64,000 nt of DNA from Holacanthus passer (lineage: Eukaryota > Chordata > Actinopteri > Pomacanthidae): positions 4,172,501 to 4,236,500 of the forward strand of contig JAFREQ010000014.1 of NCBI GenBank assembly GCA_025331565.1, given 5' to 3'. The notes beneath the pieces were generated by a model, which saw nothing but the letters and a program-made list of their open reading frames with translations, ran no database searches and was not told the DNA's origin. Each line of letters opens with the position of its first letter. Position 1 is the first letter of the stretch. Below, in pieces: positions 1-12,599 of this stretch. The translations under genes and the position numbers were made by a program.

Positions 1-300
1 GCAGGCTGCTCTTTGTGAAGGCTACTCTCTGCAGACGGTGGGGAATCGATCAGCCAGACGCTCCAATGGCCTGCTCCTTTGTGAGCCCAGTCTGGCTCTG
101 TGCAGCTCTCCTCTGTTTATCTCCCTCACGTCGCTCGCTGGCTACATGCTCTTAATTAAACATGCCGCACGGCTATTAATTGTCAACCAGATTCAATTTG
201 TTCCCCGGGCACGCTGTGAATGGGCCTCTCCTCCCAGAACAAAGGTGTCCGAACAGCCATGTCAGAGTTGAACAAAAGGCCCAAGGCATCACTTCTATCT
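1..300. promoter_or_regulatory. Candidate conserved noncoding element (homeodomain/SOX words)
   Basis: Non-repetitive block with TTAATTAA at 152-159, ATTAAT at 175-180 and a SOX/TCF-like AACAAAGG at 238-245, mixed with CpG-containing segments. Overlapping short open frames on both strands carry no recognisable protein. The mix of homeodomain cores and moderate GC without simple repeats is typical of vertebrate developmental enhancers. That role is inferred from motif content only, without alignment. Confidence 0.35.
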
Positions 301-2785
301 CCCACAGCCTGAGCGGCTACAGCTCGCAGGCAGCCATTGAATGAGGTGTTATCCCGGCAGGTTTCCAGGCAGGCGCTCAAGAGATGTACAGAGTAAACCG
401 TCTTGTACTTCTCGACACCATATTTTTTTCACCCAGTGACATCTGAGCAGAAACAAAGCACTCCATCAGAATATAGCTGCTACACCTTTGCAAGCTGTCA
501 TAATGCTTTTACCTGCACAAATACCCATTCCATAAAATACTCTAAATCTGCCTCATTTTTTAATCTTGTTAGGTTGCTTTTTTATTTTACATGGGAACTG
601 TTTTGACAAATTGTGGAAACAAATAAATAAATAATCCAATGACTGCTAAGATGAATCTGGGAGTAAGCAGCTGCCAAGGCATAATATAATTCATGGCCAT
701 GCATCAATGTTACTGGAGACTGCTCCAGCACCCAGCCAGAACCCACAGAGCCAGGTGCCAACATATCCATCCCCTTGTGATTCCCTCATCCATCCCAACT
801 CTCAGTCACTCCAGCCATCATCCCAATCAATGCTTCCTTCCCAAAAACCGAAAGCTCTGGGCCACAGCTGGTGCCAAGGAGGCCTGGCTGGTGCTATTGT
901 GTCACCGCCTAAACCCCCTCTACAATACAACCATAAACCTGCCCCCTCCGTGCCTCCTAATTCACACACAGGACAGATGCCAAAGCAAGAGCTGTCCATA
1001 TAGTCACATAGAGACCTCTTAACCAAAGAAATGACACAGTCAAACAATATTGCATGCTTAAAGCCTAGAACTTATCCACCTACATTATATACTACGGCAA
1101 AAAAGAAAGGAAAAACAAGCATTTACAAGTTTTTCATGTAGATAAACAAAAGCAGTATTTTAGTATAGAATATACTATTGTGCAGAAAGCCTTGTTCAAA
1201 CACAGCGTTGTGGAATTTTTAATGAGCTTTAGGCAAAGGTGCTGTAGCATATATAGAGAGGAGATATTTTCCCCAGTGTGCTTCTGTGCCTGCCTTTTCA
1301 GCAATCCCAATATTTTGCTGGTGGTGAACTCACTGAGCAGTTGAGGAATTACTTATTTAAAAGATAAGGTTTCCTCTGTTGTCAGCAAAAACCGCCTCTT
1401 GTCCATAACGGGAGAAAACCAATGCAGTGTGAAATCAAAGGTCACCCAGAGACAAATAGCACTAACAGGCGAGAGCAGGGGTGACAAACGCTCCCTCTCT
1501 GTGCTCACCAAATTAATTAAGAGTGGAGATTCAACATGGCATCTCCAACACAAAGGAGAACAAGCAGCCTTGTTGTTGTTTCAGCAAGACTTTTAAGATA
1601 ACACACACACTCCCCTTTGCTCTATTGTAATCAAAGCATGTTTACCTACGTCTCTCAAATGACTCTTTCATTGAATGTTTTATATGGCAGCTTTGAGAAG
1701 TCACTGATCTCGATCTAGGCCCTGAGATGCCTCCGTCGAGCTTGCGTCAGCCTCACAAGTCAGCCTGCCTTTAGCCCAGGATCCTCAGGGCGCTGCATTA
1801 AACGCCTTTCTCCAGGCAGCCTGCTAATCCACAGCATTCGCAGGTGTCTCTGTCTGGCCGTGACCACAAGATAAGCCCAAGCCTGGAGGAGACAGCAGCG
1901 AGCAATAGACACAAAGTGCACATTTGAGTGTGTCTCTGCATCCGGCCCACAGTCAGTCACCCAGTTGAGGAGATGGGTTGAAAACAGCAGGTCTGAGACC
2001 AAGCCTGGATAATGACACCTCATCTGGGAACAGCTAGCGAGAAACATCTGCATCCCCTTATCTCTGCAATGGCTGCACTGTCGAAACGACACGCCGATCA
2101 TTTACTGGATTACCCTACAGTAAGCTGCTGCCTGATGTTCTCTCACAGATCAGTGTAGTGGAAATGTTTATACAGAGCGAGCTGGGACGAGAAAGTTGTC
2201 TCTATGTCTTAGATAAGCATGAAAAGCCAGCATGCCGGCCTCAGGCATGGATTGCAGTGCACTCACCTAGCATTGATCGCAGTCACAATGTTTAGCCAAC
2301 CAATTGTGAACCAGAAATATTAATAAGCTGGGGTTTAGTCAGTCCAGAAACTAATGATGAGAAGTTTTGTACTCAATCCATTTAACCAGTATTCCAGTAG
2401 TAGCACAACACTCTATTAAATCTCTGAATACAGTCAAGGGCTTCAGCCAGGAGGATGAATTAAATTTTGTGAAATGCTGAATGCTCTCATTCTGGGCCAA
2501 TTAATTTCACAAGAAAATTGTTGATTCCAGACAGAAAGCTTGTGAGAAATAAAAGTTTGGTTAATTAGATTTACTATCAAGGGCAGTTAGTTATCACTAC
2601 ATAATATCCTACAAATATATTGCATTTATAAATGTTTAATTTATATTGCATTAACAATGAGGGGTCTGTGCCCTTCATGTTGGTAAAATATGGGATGGGG
2701 AGCATCTAAGTCAGAATGTACCAATCACATGTAAGGTCATGTTCAGCTGGAGCTTTTGGCCTTTTAATGGTCATTTATTGTTCAT

Positions 2786-2788
<3 letters not shown>
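301..2788. other. Intergenic or intronic DNA, no feature recognised
   Basis: Mixed-composition noncoding DNA. Open frames here, such as the 113-codon one on the minus strand at 1760-2101, are short, unrelated to any family I know and not framed by convincing splice sites. A few TAATTAA words occur near 1512 and 2457-2510. I see no transposon structure. Confidence 0.6.
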
Positions 2789-2827
<39 letters not shown>

Positions 2828-2839
2828 TGTGTGAGTGTG
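2789..2839. repeat. (GT)n microsatellite
   Basis: About 17 uninterrupted GT units are followed by imperfect GT/GA units. This is the commonest dinucleotide microsatellite class in fish and is likely polymorphic. It gives rise to a valine/cysteine-rich spurious open frame. Confidence 0.95.
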
Positions 2840-2884
2840 AATGCTTGCAGGGGTCTTTGTGTGTGTTTTATGTGTTCTCTCCCC

Positions 2885-2899
2885 CCAGCGGGGGGCAGC
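2885..2899 (+). promoter_or_regulatory. CTCF-like motif
   Basis: CCAGCGGGGGGCAGC matches the vertebrate CTCF core CCASYAGRKGGCRSY at all but one position (G for A at position 6). It lies just after the GT microsatellite. Occupancy is unknown. Confidence 0.35.
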
Positions 2900-2944
2900 A
2901 CCACCCTGGCCTCACTGCCTCCACCCACTCATCCATCCCACGTC

Positions 2945-3275
2945 TTGTCTAATTAAACATCGTTAACATTCATCCCAAGGTCTTATGCAGATGAGCACAG
3001 AGGGAATGTGGTGCACTGCGCAATAAGAAAACAACTTGGGGGGTGGCAGAGAGGTGAGCGCAGGGATGAGACGGGGTTGTATCCGAATTGAGACGTGCAT
3101 GGATATCTCCGATTTGACCTCATTCATCAATTAATTACCACCATTAGTAGGAGGTGATGTGGAACCAAAGCTGAAATCACTGCACCGTAGCGTCTCCACC
3201 ACCAGCTTGTTGATTGTGTTCATGCAGGCATATGTGTATGACAGACAGGCACCCATTAAGCACTGAGCCAGGTAT
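2945..3275. promoter_or_regulatory. Candidate conserved noncoding element
   Basis: Non-repetitive block with TAATTAAAC near 2950, an octamer-like ATGCAGAT near 2986 and an overlapping TTAATTA at 3130-3136, followed by a CpG-containing stretch. Homeodomain and POU-like words packed in a repeat-free segment suggest a distal enhancer. No gene product is indicated. Confidence 0.35.
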
Positions 3276-4669
3276 GCTTAAGTGTGTCAGTGTGTATGCA
3301 TACCTACAGTATGACCAGAAACATAGACAGATAGACAAACTGATGGGCATCTAGCCAAGCACTGCCATCGTTGTCTTCTCAACAAAGCTGTGATCACAGC
3401 GCAGTCCTGTCATGTGGCTGTCACTCTATCACTCACAGTCAAACACACAGCACACCATCACACTATACCACGCCACAGCCGTGCAAACGCCTGAGACTGT
3501 ATAGTCCCATCTTAAAAGACACTCTATTCCTTTGTAGCTTGATGCGTAATTTGAAAAGCTGTCACCCTTTCTGCACATACACAATGCCTCGAATTATCAC
3601 CAGGGACAATATCAGTGAGGTCACCTGATGTGCATTGAAAACAAGAAAACAACAGGGAAACCATTTTTAACCGAGTCTACGTGAGACATCATCAGAATAC
3701 CTAGAGGCAATAGAGGTTATGACTGTGTCAGCAATCCTGTGTAAAGACCCCATGTCAGTTCATTTTCTTCGATAGCTATTTTTCACAAAATGTGAGGGTA
3801 CTGGCAAACATTTCAGCTATTCAAATGCAACATAAAAAACATAAAGCTGGCTTTAGCTTTGCATGCCTTCTACAAAAATCTCAACAGGGGTACACTACGT
3901 GTGAGCAGGTGCAATTGTCAGAGACTGAGACAAGGTTTGTGAACTAGCCTGTGCATGAGTGGCACCTTACAGTATTTAATCCAGGAAGCTAAAATGGGTT
4001 TGTGGAGGCTGTGCTGGTCTGAGGGAGTGACTGCCAGGGTAGTGGGGCGGATGTGGCAGCAAGGCTGTGTTATGGGTGTCGCACATGGACTCATATTTTT
4101 GAGGCCAGGCTGACGGTTGGCCATGCACGGCAGCACAGCACAGCACTTCCTAAGATCCTGTTTGTAACTGTCTGTGGAACAAGAGCCCGAGGGAGGAGCC
4201 TGCTTAAACTCACTCACCTTCACCGCCAGCCTCAGATCCATCTTTGTGCACGGCATGCATTCTACATGCACTTATGCACTGTATGCACTAAGAACCAAGT
4301 ACACACGCAAACAAATATACTAGCACACACACATAAGTGTCACACAAGCTGTGTGCAAACATAGCACAGGGTCAGTACACCACATGTGGGCCTTTGCAAA
4401 AATAAAGAGTCCTCCTCAAAGGACCAGTGTCAAATAGGCATGCATGAAAAAGCACAAAAAGCACTTTGCCCCGCATACATATCTGATGCACGACAGCCAA
4501 GGTCAGTCCAAATCCTCTCCCTATTGGCGCCCACTTGAATCACCTTCAAGGATCAACAACTTTCATATGGTGCTTTGAGAGTCTCTTCCAAAAACATGCT
4601 ACTTGAGCTCCAGTTAGTCTGAGTGATAAGCTCATTGTGGACTAGTCAACGGTGGCATAGCTAAAACTA
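3276..4669. other. Intergenic or intronic DNA, no gene recognised
   Basis: Noncoding, CA-rich DNA with a small CAGCA run near 4132-4147 and imperfect CA units near 4300-4335. Open frames on both strands at 3918-4364 overlap each other and look spurious. Confidence 0.6.
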
Positions 4670-4684
4670 GGAGAAGGGGGCGCT
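4670..4684 (+). promoter_or_regulatory. CTCF-like motif
   Basis: GGAGAAGGGGGCGCT matches the GGGGGCGCT 3' half of the CTCF consensus exactly, but only partly matches the 5' half (12 of 15 positions overall). It has the same orientation as the CTCF-like words at 2885 and 14305. Confidence 0.3.
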
Positions 4685-5344
4685 GTGTAGACAGTCAAGT
4701 GCTGGTAGTGAGGGTGAGCAGGCGGTCTCAGGAAACGATGATGAAGTGCAGCATTAGTGCGGTGATTAACTCCTTCTCCCGCTCTTCCTCCTCTCGTTCA
4801 GTCCCATTTCCTCCCACTGCTGGCCGGGAAGGGAGCCTCTGATCAGTGTGTGTGAGATTCCCTTGACACATCGTCCATCTGTGTGTGTGAGCTGGTAAGC
4901 CAGCAGGCCTTCTTCACCAACATGCTGTCGGGATCCCTCCTCAATGTCTCTCCATTACAAACCTTTCCTCTCAGGCTCTTCAAACAGCGCTGAAACTTTG
5001 ATGAGATAGTGCTCCATTTGGCATGACATGATGTTAACATGCTATGGAAGATAAGTGTATAACAACAACAACAACTTAGATCTATGTGCCATACAAATGT
5101 AATGAAATGAATTTTACATGGGAGTGGAGGCAATCTTGCCATGTCTGAATCATATCTTGCACACTATCTCTTTTCCCTCGGTGGTCTACAATGTACAACC
5201 TGTGAAATGTTGCCATGCTGTTATCTGCACAGGCTAGTGTATGCTTGAAAGAAGAGCACCATGTAAAATTTCCCTGAAGAAACATCCTTTTTCACAGCAC
5301 AGTCTCACCAAGATGGCCTGAAAAATAATTGGGCACTTGACTAA
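4685..5344. other. Intergenic DNA, no feature recognised
   Basis: Noncoding sequence with a short (AAC)n run near 5060-5075. Open frames of 99 and 67 codons on the minus strand overlap and show no recognisable protein. Confidence 0.6.
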
Positions 5345-5475
5345 CTCGGCTACACAGAAAAAAAAAAAAAAATTAAAAATTCAATGTCCCTGGTTCGAAT
5401 CTATCCAGAGACCATTGCTGCATCTCTCTCCCTCGTGTCCTGTCATCTCTCCTAAATGCATAAAAAATATCAATC
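5345..5475 (+). mobile_element. Degenerate tRNA-derived SINE fragment
   Basis: A good pol III B-box word, GGTTCGAATCT, lies at 5392-5402. It is followed by a C/T-rich body (5412-5455) that reads 'ttgctgcat', then 'cctgtcatctctcc', then an A-rich end. This order matches my memory of a widespread fish SINE whose body runs from the tRNA T-arm into a CTGCATGTCATC-type sequence. The A box is not convincing and a 15-base A run (5358-5372) interrupts the head, so this is a broken copy. Confidence 0.6.
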
Positions 5476-6949
5476 ATGAAATATCTATATACTGTATATA
5501 TGAAGCGTCTGTCTTAGAAGGTTAAACTGTTATTTGACAAAAATTAAATGAGAAAATAATCACTGTTAAAATTGCACATTTCATTTTAAATATGTTAACC
5601 TTGATATATACAAGTCAAGACTTTAACCTGTTTCTAAAAAAAAAAAAAAAGTTGCTGGTTAAGTTGGACTTCTTAGCAGAGGCACACAGAATAACAGAGG
5701 GGTAGAGAACAGTCCAGCTACTACAGCCCTTTCCAAGCAGCGATCAGAGGGCCAGGTGGCTGTGGCAAATGACCTGCACTCAATGGTGCAGTAATAGCTT
5801 CACCTCTTCACCAGAGAGGCTATTCTGTGATCACATAGCCCCTACTCATATCAGATTGCATCACCGGCCGCCAAGCAGGGAAGTCCTTTTTTTCTCACAG
5901 GTGCACAGAAAAAAAAAACAAGCCCAGTGGAAACCCAGCAAGCTAAAAACACAGAATGAGTCAGACTCCTGTTATTAGCAAGTCTGCAGAAGCTGACTCC
6001 TCCAGATGACAATAACTGGGGCTAATAATATTCTACCGTGTGAACCAATTTCACCCTCATTACCCATAATGCTTTTGTTAGCAAACTAGGTGTTACTTTG
6101 TGTAGACCCAGATGCATGTATTTTTATATTGATTAGAAAAAAACAATTATATCACTTACAGTTAACACATTTTGTGGAGATGAAGGCCTCTTGCAAACCT
6201 CAAAGAATCTCTTATGTTTCAGCATTCTCCACAGGTAATGGTTGTTTCTTTGAACATGTGACATGGGTCAAGGATTCACTCAGGCATGGCCCTCTGGGAA
6301 GAGGGTGGTGGTATTGAACATGTCTCACAGACAGACGCTGCTAAGACATCCCTGTCATATGCAGATTGAGAATAATACTCCACGGACTGTACACGATGTG
6401 GAGCTCTTGTTAAGCATTCAATAGCATTCTGACGCAATTTGCTGCCAAAATAAACTTCCTCTCTGTCATTCCAACATAATTCAAAACTTCTTATCATTTC
6501 AAGACTGCTGCTGCTGTTTTCTGCAAAGAGAATAAAACCCATGAAAGAGAGGCACTCTTTCACACAGACTGGCAGTCAACCTTAATAACAGCCGCATTTA
6601 CAATGTTTTGAAGATTTTGTAGACTTTCACCTGTAATAACTATCAGTATTAAGTGTCTTTCGGTAAAGGTGATTCTCACAGTGGGACGTGTATCTCCTCT
6701 TGTCTCTACTTATCTCCTCTGCCCTTATAAATTCTCGACAATTACATGCCAAGGTTTCTTTTTTTTTCCAAGAGTAGAAATTACAGCTGTCTCCTCTCCT
6801 CTCTCTCATCCTGGCATCACTCATCTATTATTCAGTTTTTAATTTGGCTATTTGAGGTTTGTTCCCTCGTTTGGCGACAAGTAAGCCTCTGCTAAACAGG
6901 CACCTTATCCATTACACTAAATCTAGCACACAGCAGACAGCATTCTGGA
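5476..6949. other. Intergenic DNA with a 15-base A run
   Basis: AT-rich noncoding DNA. A pure A tract lies at 5636-5650 and a T tract near 6763-6771. Several open frames of 60-95 codons on both strands have no recognisable content. Confidence 0.6.
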
Positions 6950-7060
6950 ATTGACCATTAGAGGGGTTATTGATATAACCACCATTCCCTCTCGTCATTA
7001 TCCCTCTAATTTATCCGTAATTGTATAGCAGCTTTTTGGAGTTATTCTCACCTTGGATGC
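6950..7060. promoter_or_regulatory. Candidate conserved noncoding element
   Basis: Compact non-repetitive AT-rich block with alternating TTATTGATATAACC, TCATTATCC, TAATTTATCC and GTAATTG words. These are GATA-like (TTATC) and homeodomain-like. The judgement is by appearance only. Confidence 0.25.
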
Positions 7061-8439
7061 AAAGAGAAAGCATCTTCACTTTTTGAAACATATCCATGTT
7101 TGGGTAGTTTACACAAAAACCTATCCATCAAATTATGGAGGAGCAGTATTCAGTCTAGGCAAAGCCAAGTCTCCATTGTGGCCATTTTGTTCAAGAGCTT
7201 TTGTGTTTATGACAAAAGTTTCCAAATTGCAGTCGGCTTTTACTCAGGGTACCATCGCACTTCTGGTCATCGTTAGAGAGAGATAGGCCTCTCTGACTGA
7301 TCTTCAGACTCCTATAATCATATGCAATTGTGGTAAAGTGAAAAGAAAGACATGGCTCTTTACTGGGATCTATGGCTCATTGTATCTTATGTGTCACATG
7401 AGCCAAGGATCAATAGCACTCAATAGTCTATTAATAGGCAAGTCTTGGCTCTGTTCAGACTACAGCACCAGCCTGTCCACTAGACCAGGCCATGAAAAGA
7501 AGAGGGTGCAATAGAAACCAATCCTCGCTTTTCTGTTAACAGTGAAAGCCTCTTAATCATCTCAGTTTCCCATTGACTTACCCCTCCATGCTGCTCTCCC
7601 TCTCAGCGAAGCCCTATCTTAGAGGGGATAGTTAACCGACCCCCACCCCTCCTCCTTGCCACAGAGAAGATGACTCTGTCTATTGAGGAGTTTGGAAGTG
7701 AGGTCAAGGAGGTTTTCTTCAGTCGCACTGCAAAATAATCCCAGTCTGGACTGACATATTTGGGTAATAGCTCAAAATATCCAATGTACAGTTGTACCTG
7801 TGTAGAACACTGTATTGTATTAATCATTAAATTAGATAATGACCCTGCTCCACATTCAGTTCTGATGATAATAAGCTGCACTGTAACAGGAGTGATTGCT
7901 GATAGACACTTGGACAAGTACAAGAGCATCTTCATCTTAAGTGTAAGTGATCTGCCTAATAGACCATACTATGTAGTTATCTGATAGAGACAGTCACCAA
8001 AATCAGACTCCAGTCGCTCACTCATGCAGACAATCAAAGGACACCTGAGCAATATAAAACAAATATTGCTATTGATCTGCAGTCTTTAATTTCCTCCCAC
8101 CTCTAATAATGTTGAAAAACCAAATAGAGCTTCGGGCCTTCCACTATTTACCATCTTGCACAGATTACCGCATCAATTCTGGTCGAAGAAGATCTATTGA
8201 TGAATTTCTTTGTGTTTGTTTAAGCCTGATATTTTGTTGAGTGCCTTTATTAAATACTGCTCTCAGTTCAAAGAAGTGTTTGTTATTTCCCATCATTTGC
8301 TTTGCAGAAAATAAATATACTGTATAGTTCTGAGGGGAGTCGGAAGGAAGCCAGTCACTCAATAGGATGAACTGATATTCTTCTTTCTCCTCCTTTTCCC
8401 CTCTGGTTCTTCCACCACCTTAGGCTCAGCCAGTAGGGG
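7061..8439. other. Intergenic DNA, no feature recognised
   Basis: Noncoding AT-rich sequence. The open frames at 7603-7984 on both strands overlap one another and give no recognisable protein. No repeat structure is seen. Confidence 0.6.
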
Positions 8440-8560
8440 ATGTAACTAGGAAGGGGAGGTGGTCAGTATCACGTGATCTCCCCTCGGTAGTTGAGCACCG
8501 CCCCCCTTCTGCGGGACGGGGGCTGTCACATTCGTCTTTGTCATGGCGCGGCGTGCCACC
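8440..8560. promoter_or_regulatory. CpG-dense block with E-box palindrome and GC box
   Basis: About nine CpG dinucleotides fall in roughly 115 bases, well above the surrounding DNA. A perfect 10-base palindrome ATCACGTGAT (8468-8477) contains the CACGTG E-box bound by USF, MITF/TFE or MYC-type factors. A GC-box/KLF-like ACCGCCCCCC lies near 8498. There is no TATA element. This could be a small CpG promoter or an enhancer. An ATG in fair context at 8543 opens a 49-codon frame ending at 8692, for which I have no homology. Confidence 0.35.
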
Positions 8561-8692
8561 CATTCATCAGGCCTGCCAGCAATGGCATCCCTTTCCTCTG
8601 TGTGCCCGGAGACTGGGCACGTCTGGGCCCGACTGCATCCCAGATACACACAGAGAGCAACACACAGACACTCTGATGGATTCATTTATTAG

Positions 8693-11600
8693 GCCTTTCA
8701 TTACCCAGGGGGCCAATGGTGAATCGCAATGCACTGAATGCCACAGCAATGCTATGCTGTTGCCCTCTAGGCCTACTGCTATCATGGACAGGCTTTCAGA
8801 GGACAGAATAATCTTCAGGACCGTGTCTCATTAGACACTGGAAACCATTTGGATTACCAAATTAAATGAGTAATTCAACATATAAAACACAGACAGAGAA
8901 GACAATTTGCTCATGTTTTCTCTATATCTGCAATGCAACGGACCTTAAAAAATGTGATGCTACCTTTCCTCCTTGCCTCAGCAGGAAAATGATTCTGCTC
9001 ACATTTTATCTGACTACATGTACACTCCTTTTGTTTAACTATGTGGCCCAGTGTGCACAATTCCCATGGCTTTATGAACCTCGTTTTAAAAAGCCAACTC
9101 AGAATCAGTTCTTTTGTGCGTGACAGCCTGCAGATTCCACAGCAATCGGAGAGAAACTAACCACAGAGTAGATGTGTGAGGATAGAGTTCAATACTGCCT
9201 GCAAAACTTAGTATTATTGATTGCCCAGGATGGTAAATTCAATATAGTCTAAAGAAGTTAGAATTGTGGATCTACAAGCCAAGCAATTCAATAGTGTTCA
9301 TCCCATGCAATGGTGAGGATCTGGGCACTGTCTGATTCAATCCTAGAAGCCGTGGAGAAGACTAGCAGGGATGGAAGTGCCAACAAATGCAATACGCTGC
9401 AGCTTCAGAGAGGATCTTTGGAGTCAACAAATTTAATAGAGCCACTTTATCCCCTCATATGTTCGCGCAACTAGATTTAGAGTGTGGAGGTTCCCCCTGT
9501 GAAGCTCTTAGGAGCTGGGGAGTTTATCCTAAATAAACTGTTGTCTTTATTGCATCTTTCTCCAAGTCCAAGCCAAGCCCTAGTTTAATTATGACAAATC
9601 CACCACATGTGTTCTCCATGTTTGCCAGTAATGAAGGCTGCTTAAGAGAAAATTGCTCAAAGCAACTTCTGTCAACAACAATGGCAGAGGGGAGACATCT
9701 CTGCCTTGGTGTAAAATATTTAGGTTTGACTCTGGGTGTAAACACAAAATTCCTTGTCTCTGATTCTGCTCTGAGAGAAAATAGGCAGATGGGTACAACT
9801 GTCACAACGATAAAGAGGTTTTCATCCGATGAGAGAGATGCTCGTTTGAGAACCACAGCTGAAATTCAAAATCATCTAATCCTGCGAGACCATGTACAAC
9901 TCAGGCACAGGCACAATAGCGACAAGACTCTCATCTCACCCCGGACATTTACAATCAAGGCCAAATTAAGTGTGGCATGAATTAGCCACAGATAACATAA
10001 ACTAGCGCACGGGGGATGGAGGAGGGATATGATTTACACCACTCAAGAGAATACGACACATTTCTTTTCAATTAAGAATTTGAACAACGTCAAAGCCTAG
10101 CTTTAATATTGCCCATAATAAAAGAACTCATTTGAATATCTGCTCCATTCTCTCAAGATATTAGGATGAGGAATCACTCGTTAAAAATGAGGAGAAGGAA
10201 GGGAACAAGATAAGCATTTCTAATTGCTACCATGTTTGTTTCCTAATATGTGACCCACGACACAAAAATTATGTAGTTTGAAAACAAAAAGGAAACTCGA
10301 AAGGCATTAAAGTGTGTGCAAGGAGGAAGCAGAGGCGTGCTAGGAATGCTCAAATACAAATTTAGCTGTGAGGAACCCTGAATAACACAGGCGCTGGTTG
10401 TAATCCCAACACTATGCTGCACTGTCAAGCAGCTAATAAAAATAGGCTGGTGGCAGATCAAGTCTGTGATTCAAATACATTCAAAGCCTTTCTTAACTGA
10501 ACTGCAAAAATCCCATTCTGGCTCATTTTCAGACTATTTTTTCTCTTCTTTTTCACTCTCCCTTCTTGCCTTTTCATTGTTCTCTAGGTCTCTCTCTCCT
10601 CTCTCACTCCTGCTCCCTATCTCCCCTCTCACAGTATCATTGCTAAATCTATTTGGAGCCGCCGCTGGGAGCAATTGAGCAGAAATGGGTTTGTGCACAT
10701 CTTGAAAACTGTGTCTGTCATAAAAACACAAAGGTTCAGCACAAAGAACTGGTTAAATATCCATGTGTCTGGCCACTGGTAGCCTGCAGGTGTCCTCAGC
10801 TAGGGCAACTGTTGACTTGGAACAACATCAGAGCAGCACAGCCACTGTACTGTAGCTTTGCTTTAGCAATGTGTGCACCACAAAAATCAATTCTCTGTCT
10901 ATCCGGGACTGCTATGTGTGTTACACAGGCTATTACACAACTTGACCATACTGAAAGTGAGCCAGGGTGACCAGCATGTACTAATGTACTGCTATCACAA
11001 TAACAATACCTCAGAACCAACAGCAGTACATCTGAGCCTAGAGAGACATCACACTCTCTCCTGTGGACGAATCAAGTCTTGGGGATGGCACCATGTGACA
11101 GCGCTGCTACCATTTGTTGGAGTGAGATAATAATGACTTCAGCTAAAGCCCTCTGAACCTCAAAGAGCACGTTCATCTCCATGACTTTGAATTCATTACC
11201 CATCAAAGATAAGTCTCCTTTTCACGCGCGGAGCTCTATTTGTCAGTGTCACCACACAAAGAAGAGGGGCAACTTATTCATGCCAAACATGCCTCCAGTT
11301 TCAACTTTTGGTCACCCCTTTGAGCACTGTTTTTTAATTAAAAGAGGTTCCCTTTCTTCTCTTTTTTTTAAGCAGGAATGTCTCTTTGATACCACTTTCC
11401 TCAGCTTGAAGAAGTCACGATAACATATCTTTCAATTACAGTTTTATTGTGACTACCATCCGGTTGCCATTCAACCCTTCTCTCCTCCTCAAGCCAATGC
11501 GTACCTGCAGAGAGGAAAAGTGACACATGGGTCTGCATAGAAACAGCTCTGATTTTCACCCATCACACACTGGCAGGAGCGGGGGACCAATGGCTTTTAT

Positions 11601-12081
11601 CTGCAAGCAGAGGGAACACGCACCGCCTGGAGAGAAGCTGTGGGGTGGCGGCGGATAGGGGAGGGGCTGTTGATGAGTGGAACAGGGCGCAATGCGAGGG
11701 GACTGAGCTGACCCAACTCCCTTCATCCCATACCTCGGCCGCTTCCCTCTTCACATTGACAGGCGGGTAGATTGAGGGCTAAGATTAGCAGCCACTTTCT
11801 CACAGAAGGCCAGGGAGATACAGTATTGAGAATGAATGGCCACGTCATGTTGTCAATGTTGTAACCTTGGCAACAGACACAGTACTATTTTAGTCCCCCC
11901 ACTGGCCACCGAAATGGTTGGCAAGACGAACTGAATCTTGTCTGCTTATGGTCAGAATTGTTCATACACACATGCAAAAAGGTTCTTTGTCACATATATT
12001 CAATTATCAAACTTCTTAATCAATACTTCAGTACATTTACATCTAAAGCATGTCAGCAGATGTGGCCAGACTGAAGTAAAA
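8693..12081. other. Intergenic or intronic DNA, no gene recognised
   Basis: Noncoding sequence. The 129-codon plus frame at 9591-9980 is opposed by two minus-strand frames over the same bases, so none is supported. A pyrimidine tract covers about 10535-10630. The AT-rich segment 10071-10220 has ATTAAG and TTAATATTG words that might be regulatory, but this is too weak to call separately. Confidence 0.55.
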
Positions 12082-12114
12082 TGGCATCTCATTCATAATA
12101 TGAATGAGATGCCA
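12082..12114. repeat. Perfect 33-base inverted repeat (16-base arms, 1-base centre)
   Basis: The left arm TGGCATCTCATTCATA (12082-12097) and right arm TATGAATGAGATGCCA (12099-12114) are exact reverse complements around a single A. A smaller palindrome, GTCTA-C-TAGAC, follows at 12115-12125, and the word CAGTCTACT recurs at 12113-12121 and again near 12135. A perfect dyad of this length is far beyond chance in 64 kb. It may come from a templated replication event or be a cruciform-forming site. Confidence 0.85.
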
Positions 12115-12599
12115 GTCTACTAGACTATGCCTGCAGTCTACTGTCATGTCCACATGGGCAGCAGTGTCTCTTGTCTAGTTGTTTTAAGCCATGGTGACAA
12201 GTTGTTTAATGGCTCAACCAAAACCACTAGACAAAGTGCCAGTAAACACAAACTAAGCAAAGCTTAGAAAACTCAAATCAAATGTAAGTCTCCAGCATTG
12301 GCCATAAATCTGCTCTCCATATCACAGTCAAATTATTCAAATGTTCCCATCACTTTGAACATGGATGTGATTTGATGCATCACAATTCTTCTTCCTGTTT
12401 ATTTGCAAGTCCAGAAACAGTGCTCAATAAATCAGGACAACATGCTGGGACAGACGAGCCTTTGATGTCATACATGCAATATTCACAAATACTGTCAAAC
12501 TTGCTTGTAAATTATTGTGAATTATTCACTCACCCCCCACTATAACATAGGCCTGAGCAACCTAAACATGGCAGGCTGTGGAGCCTCTCCACATCAAGG
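12115..12599. other. Intergenic DNA, no feature recognised
   Basis: AT-rich noncoding DNA with the small GTCTA/TAGAC palindrome at its start. No open frame or repeat family is recognised. Confidence 0.6.

Noticed and set aside
9591..9980. 129-codon plus-strand open frame
   Set aside because: Two long minus-strand frames cover the same bases and none shows a recognisable domain, so this looks like stop-poor DNA rather than a gene.
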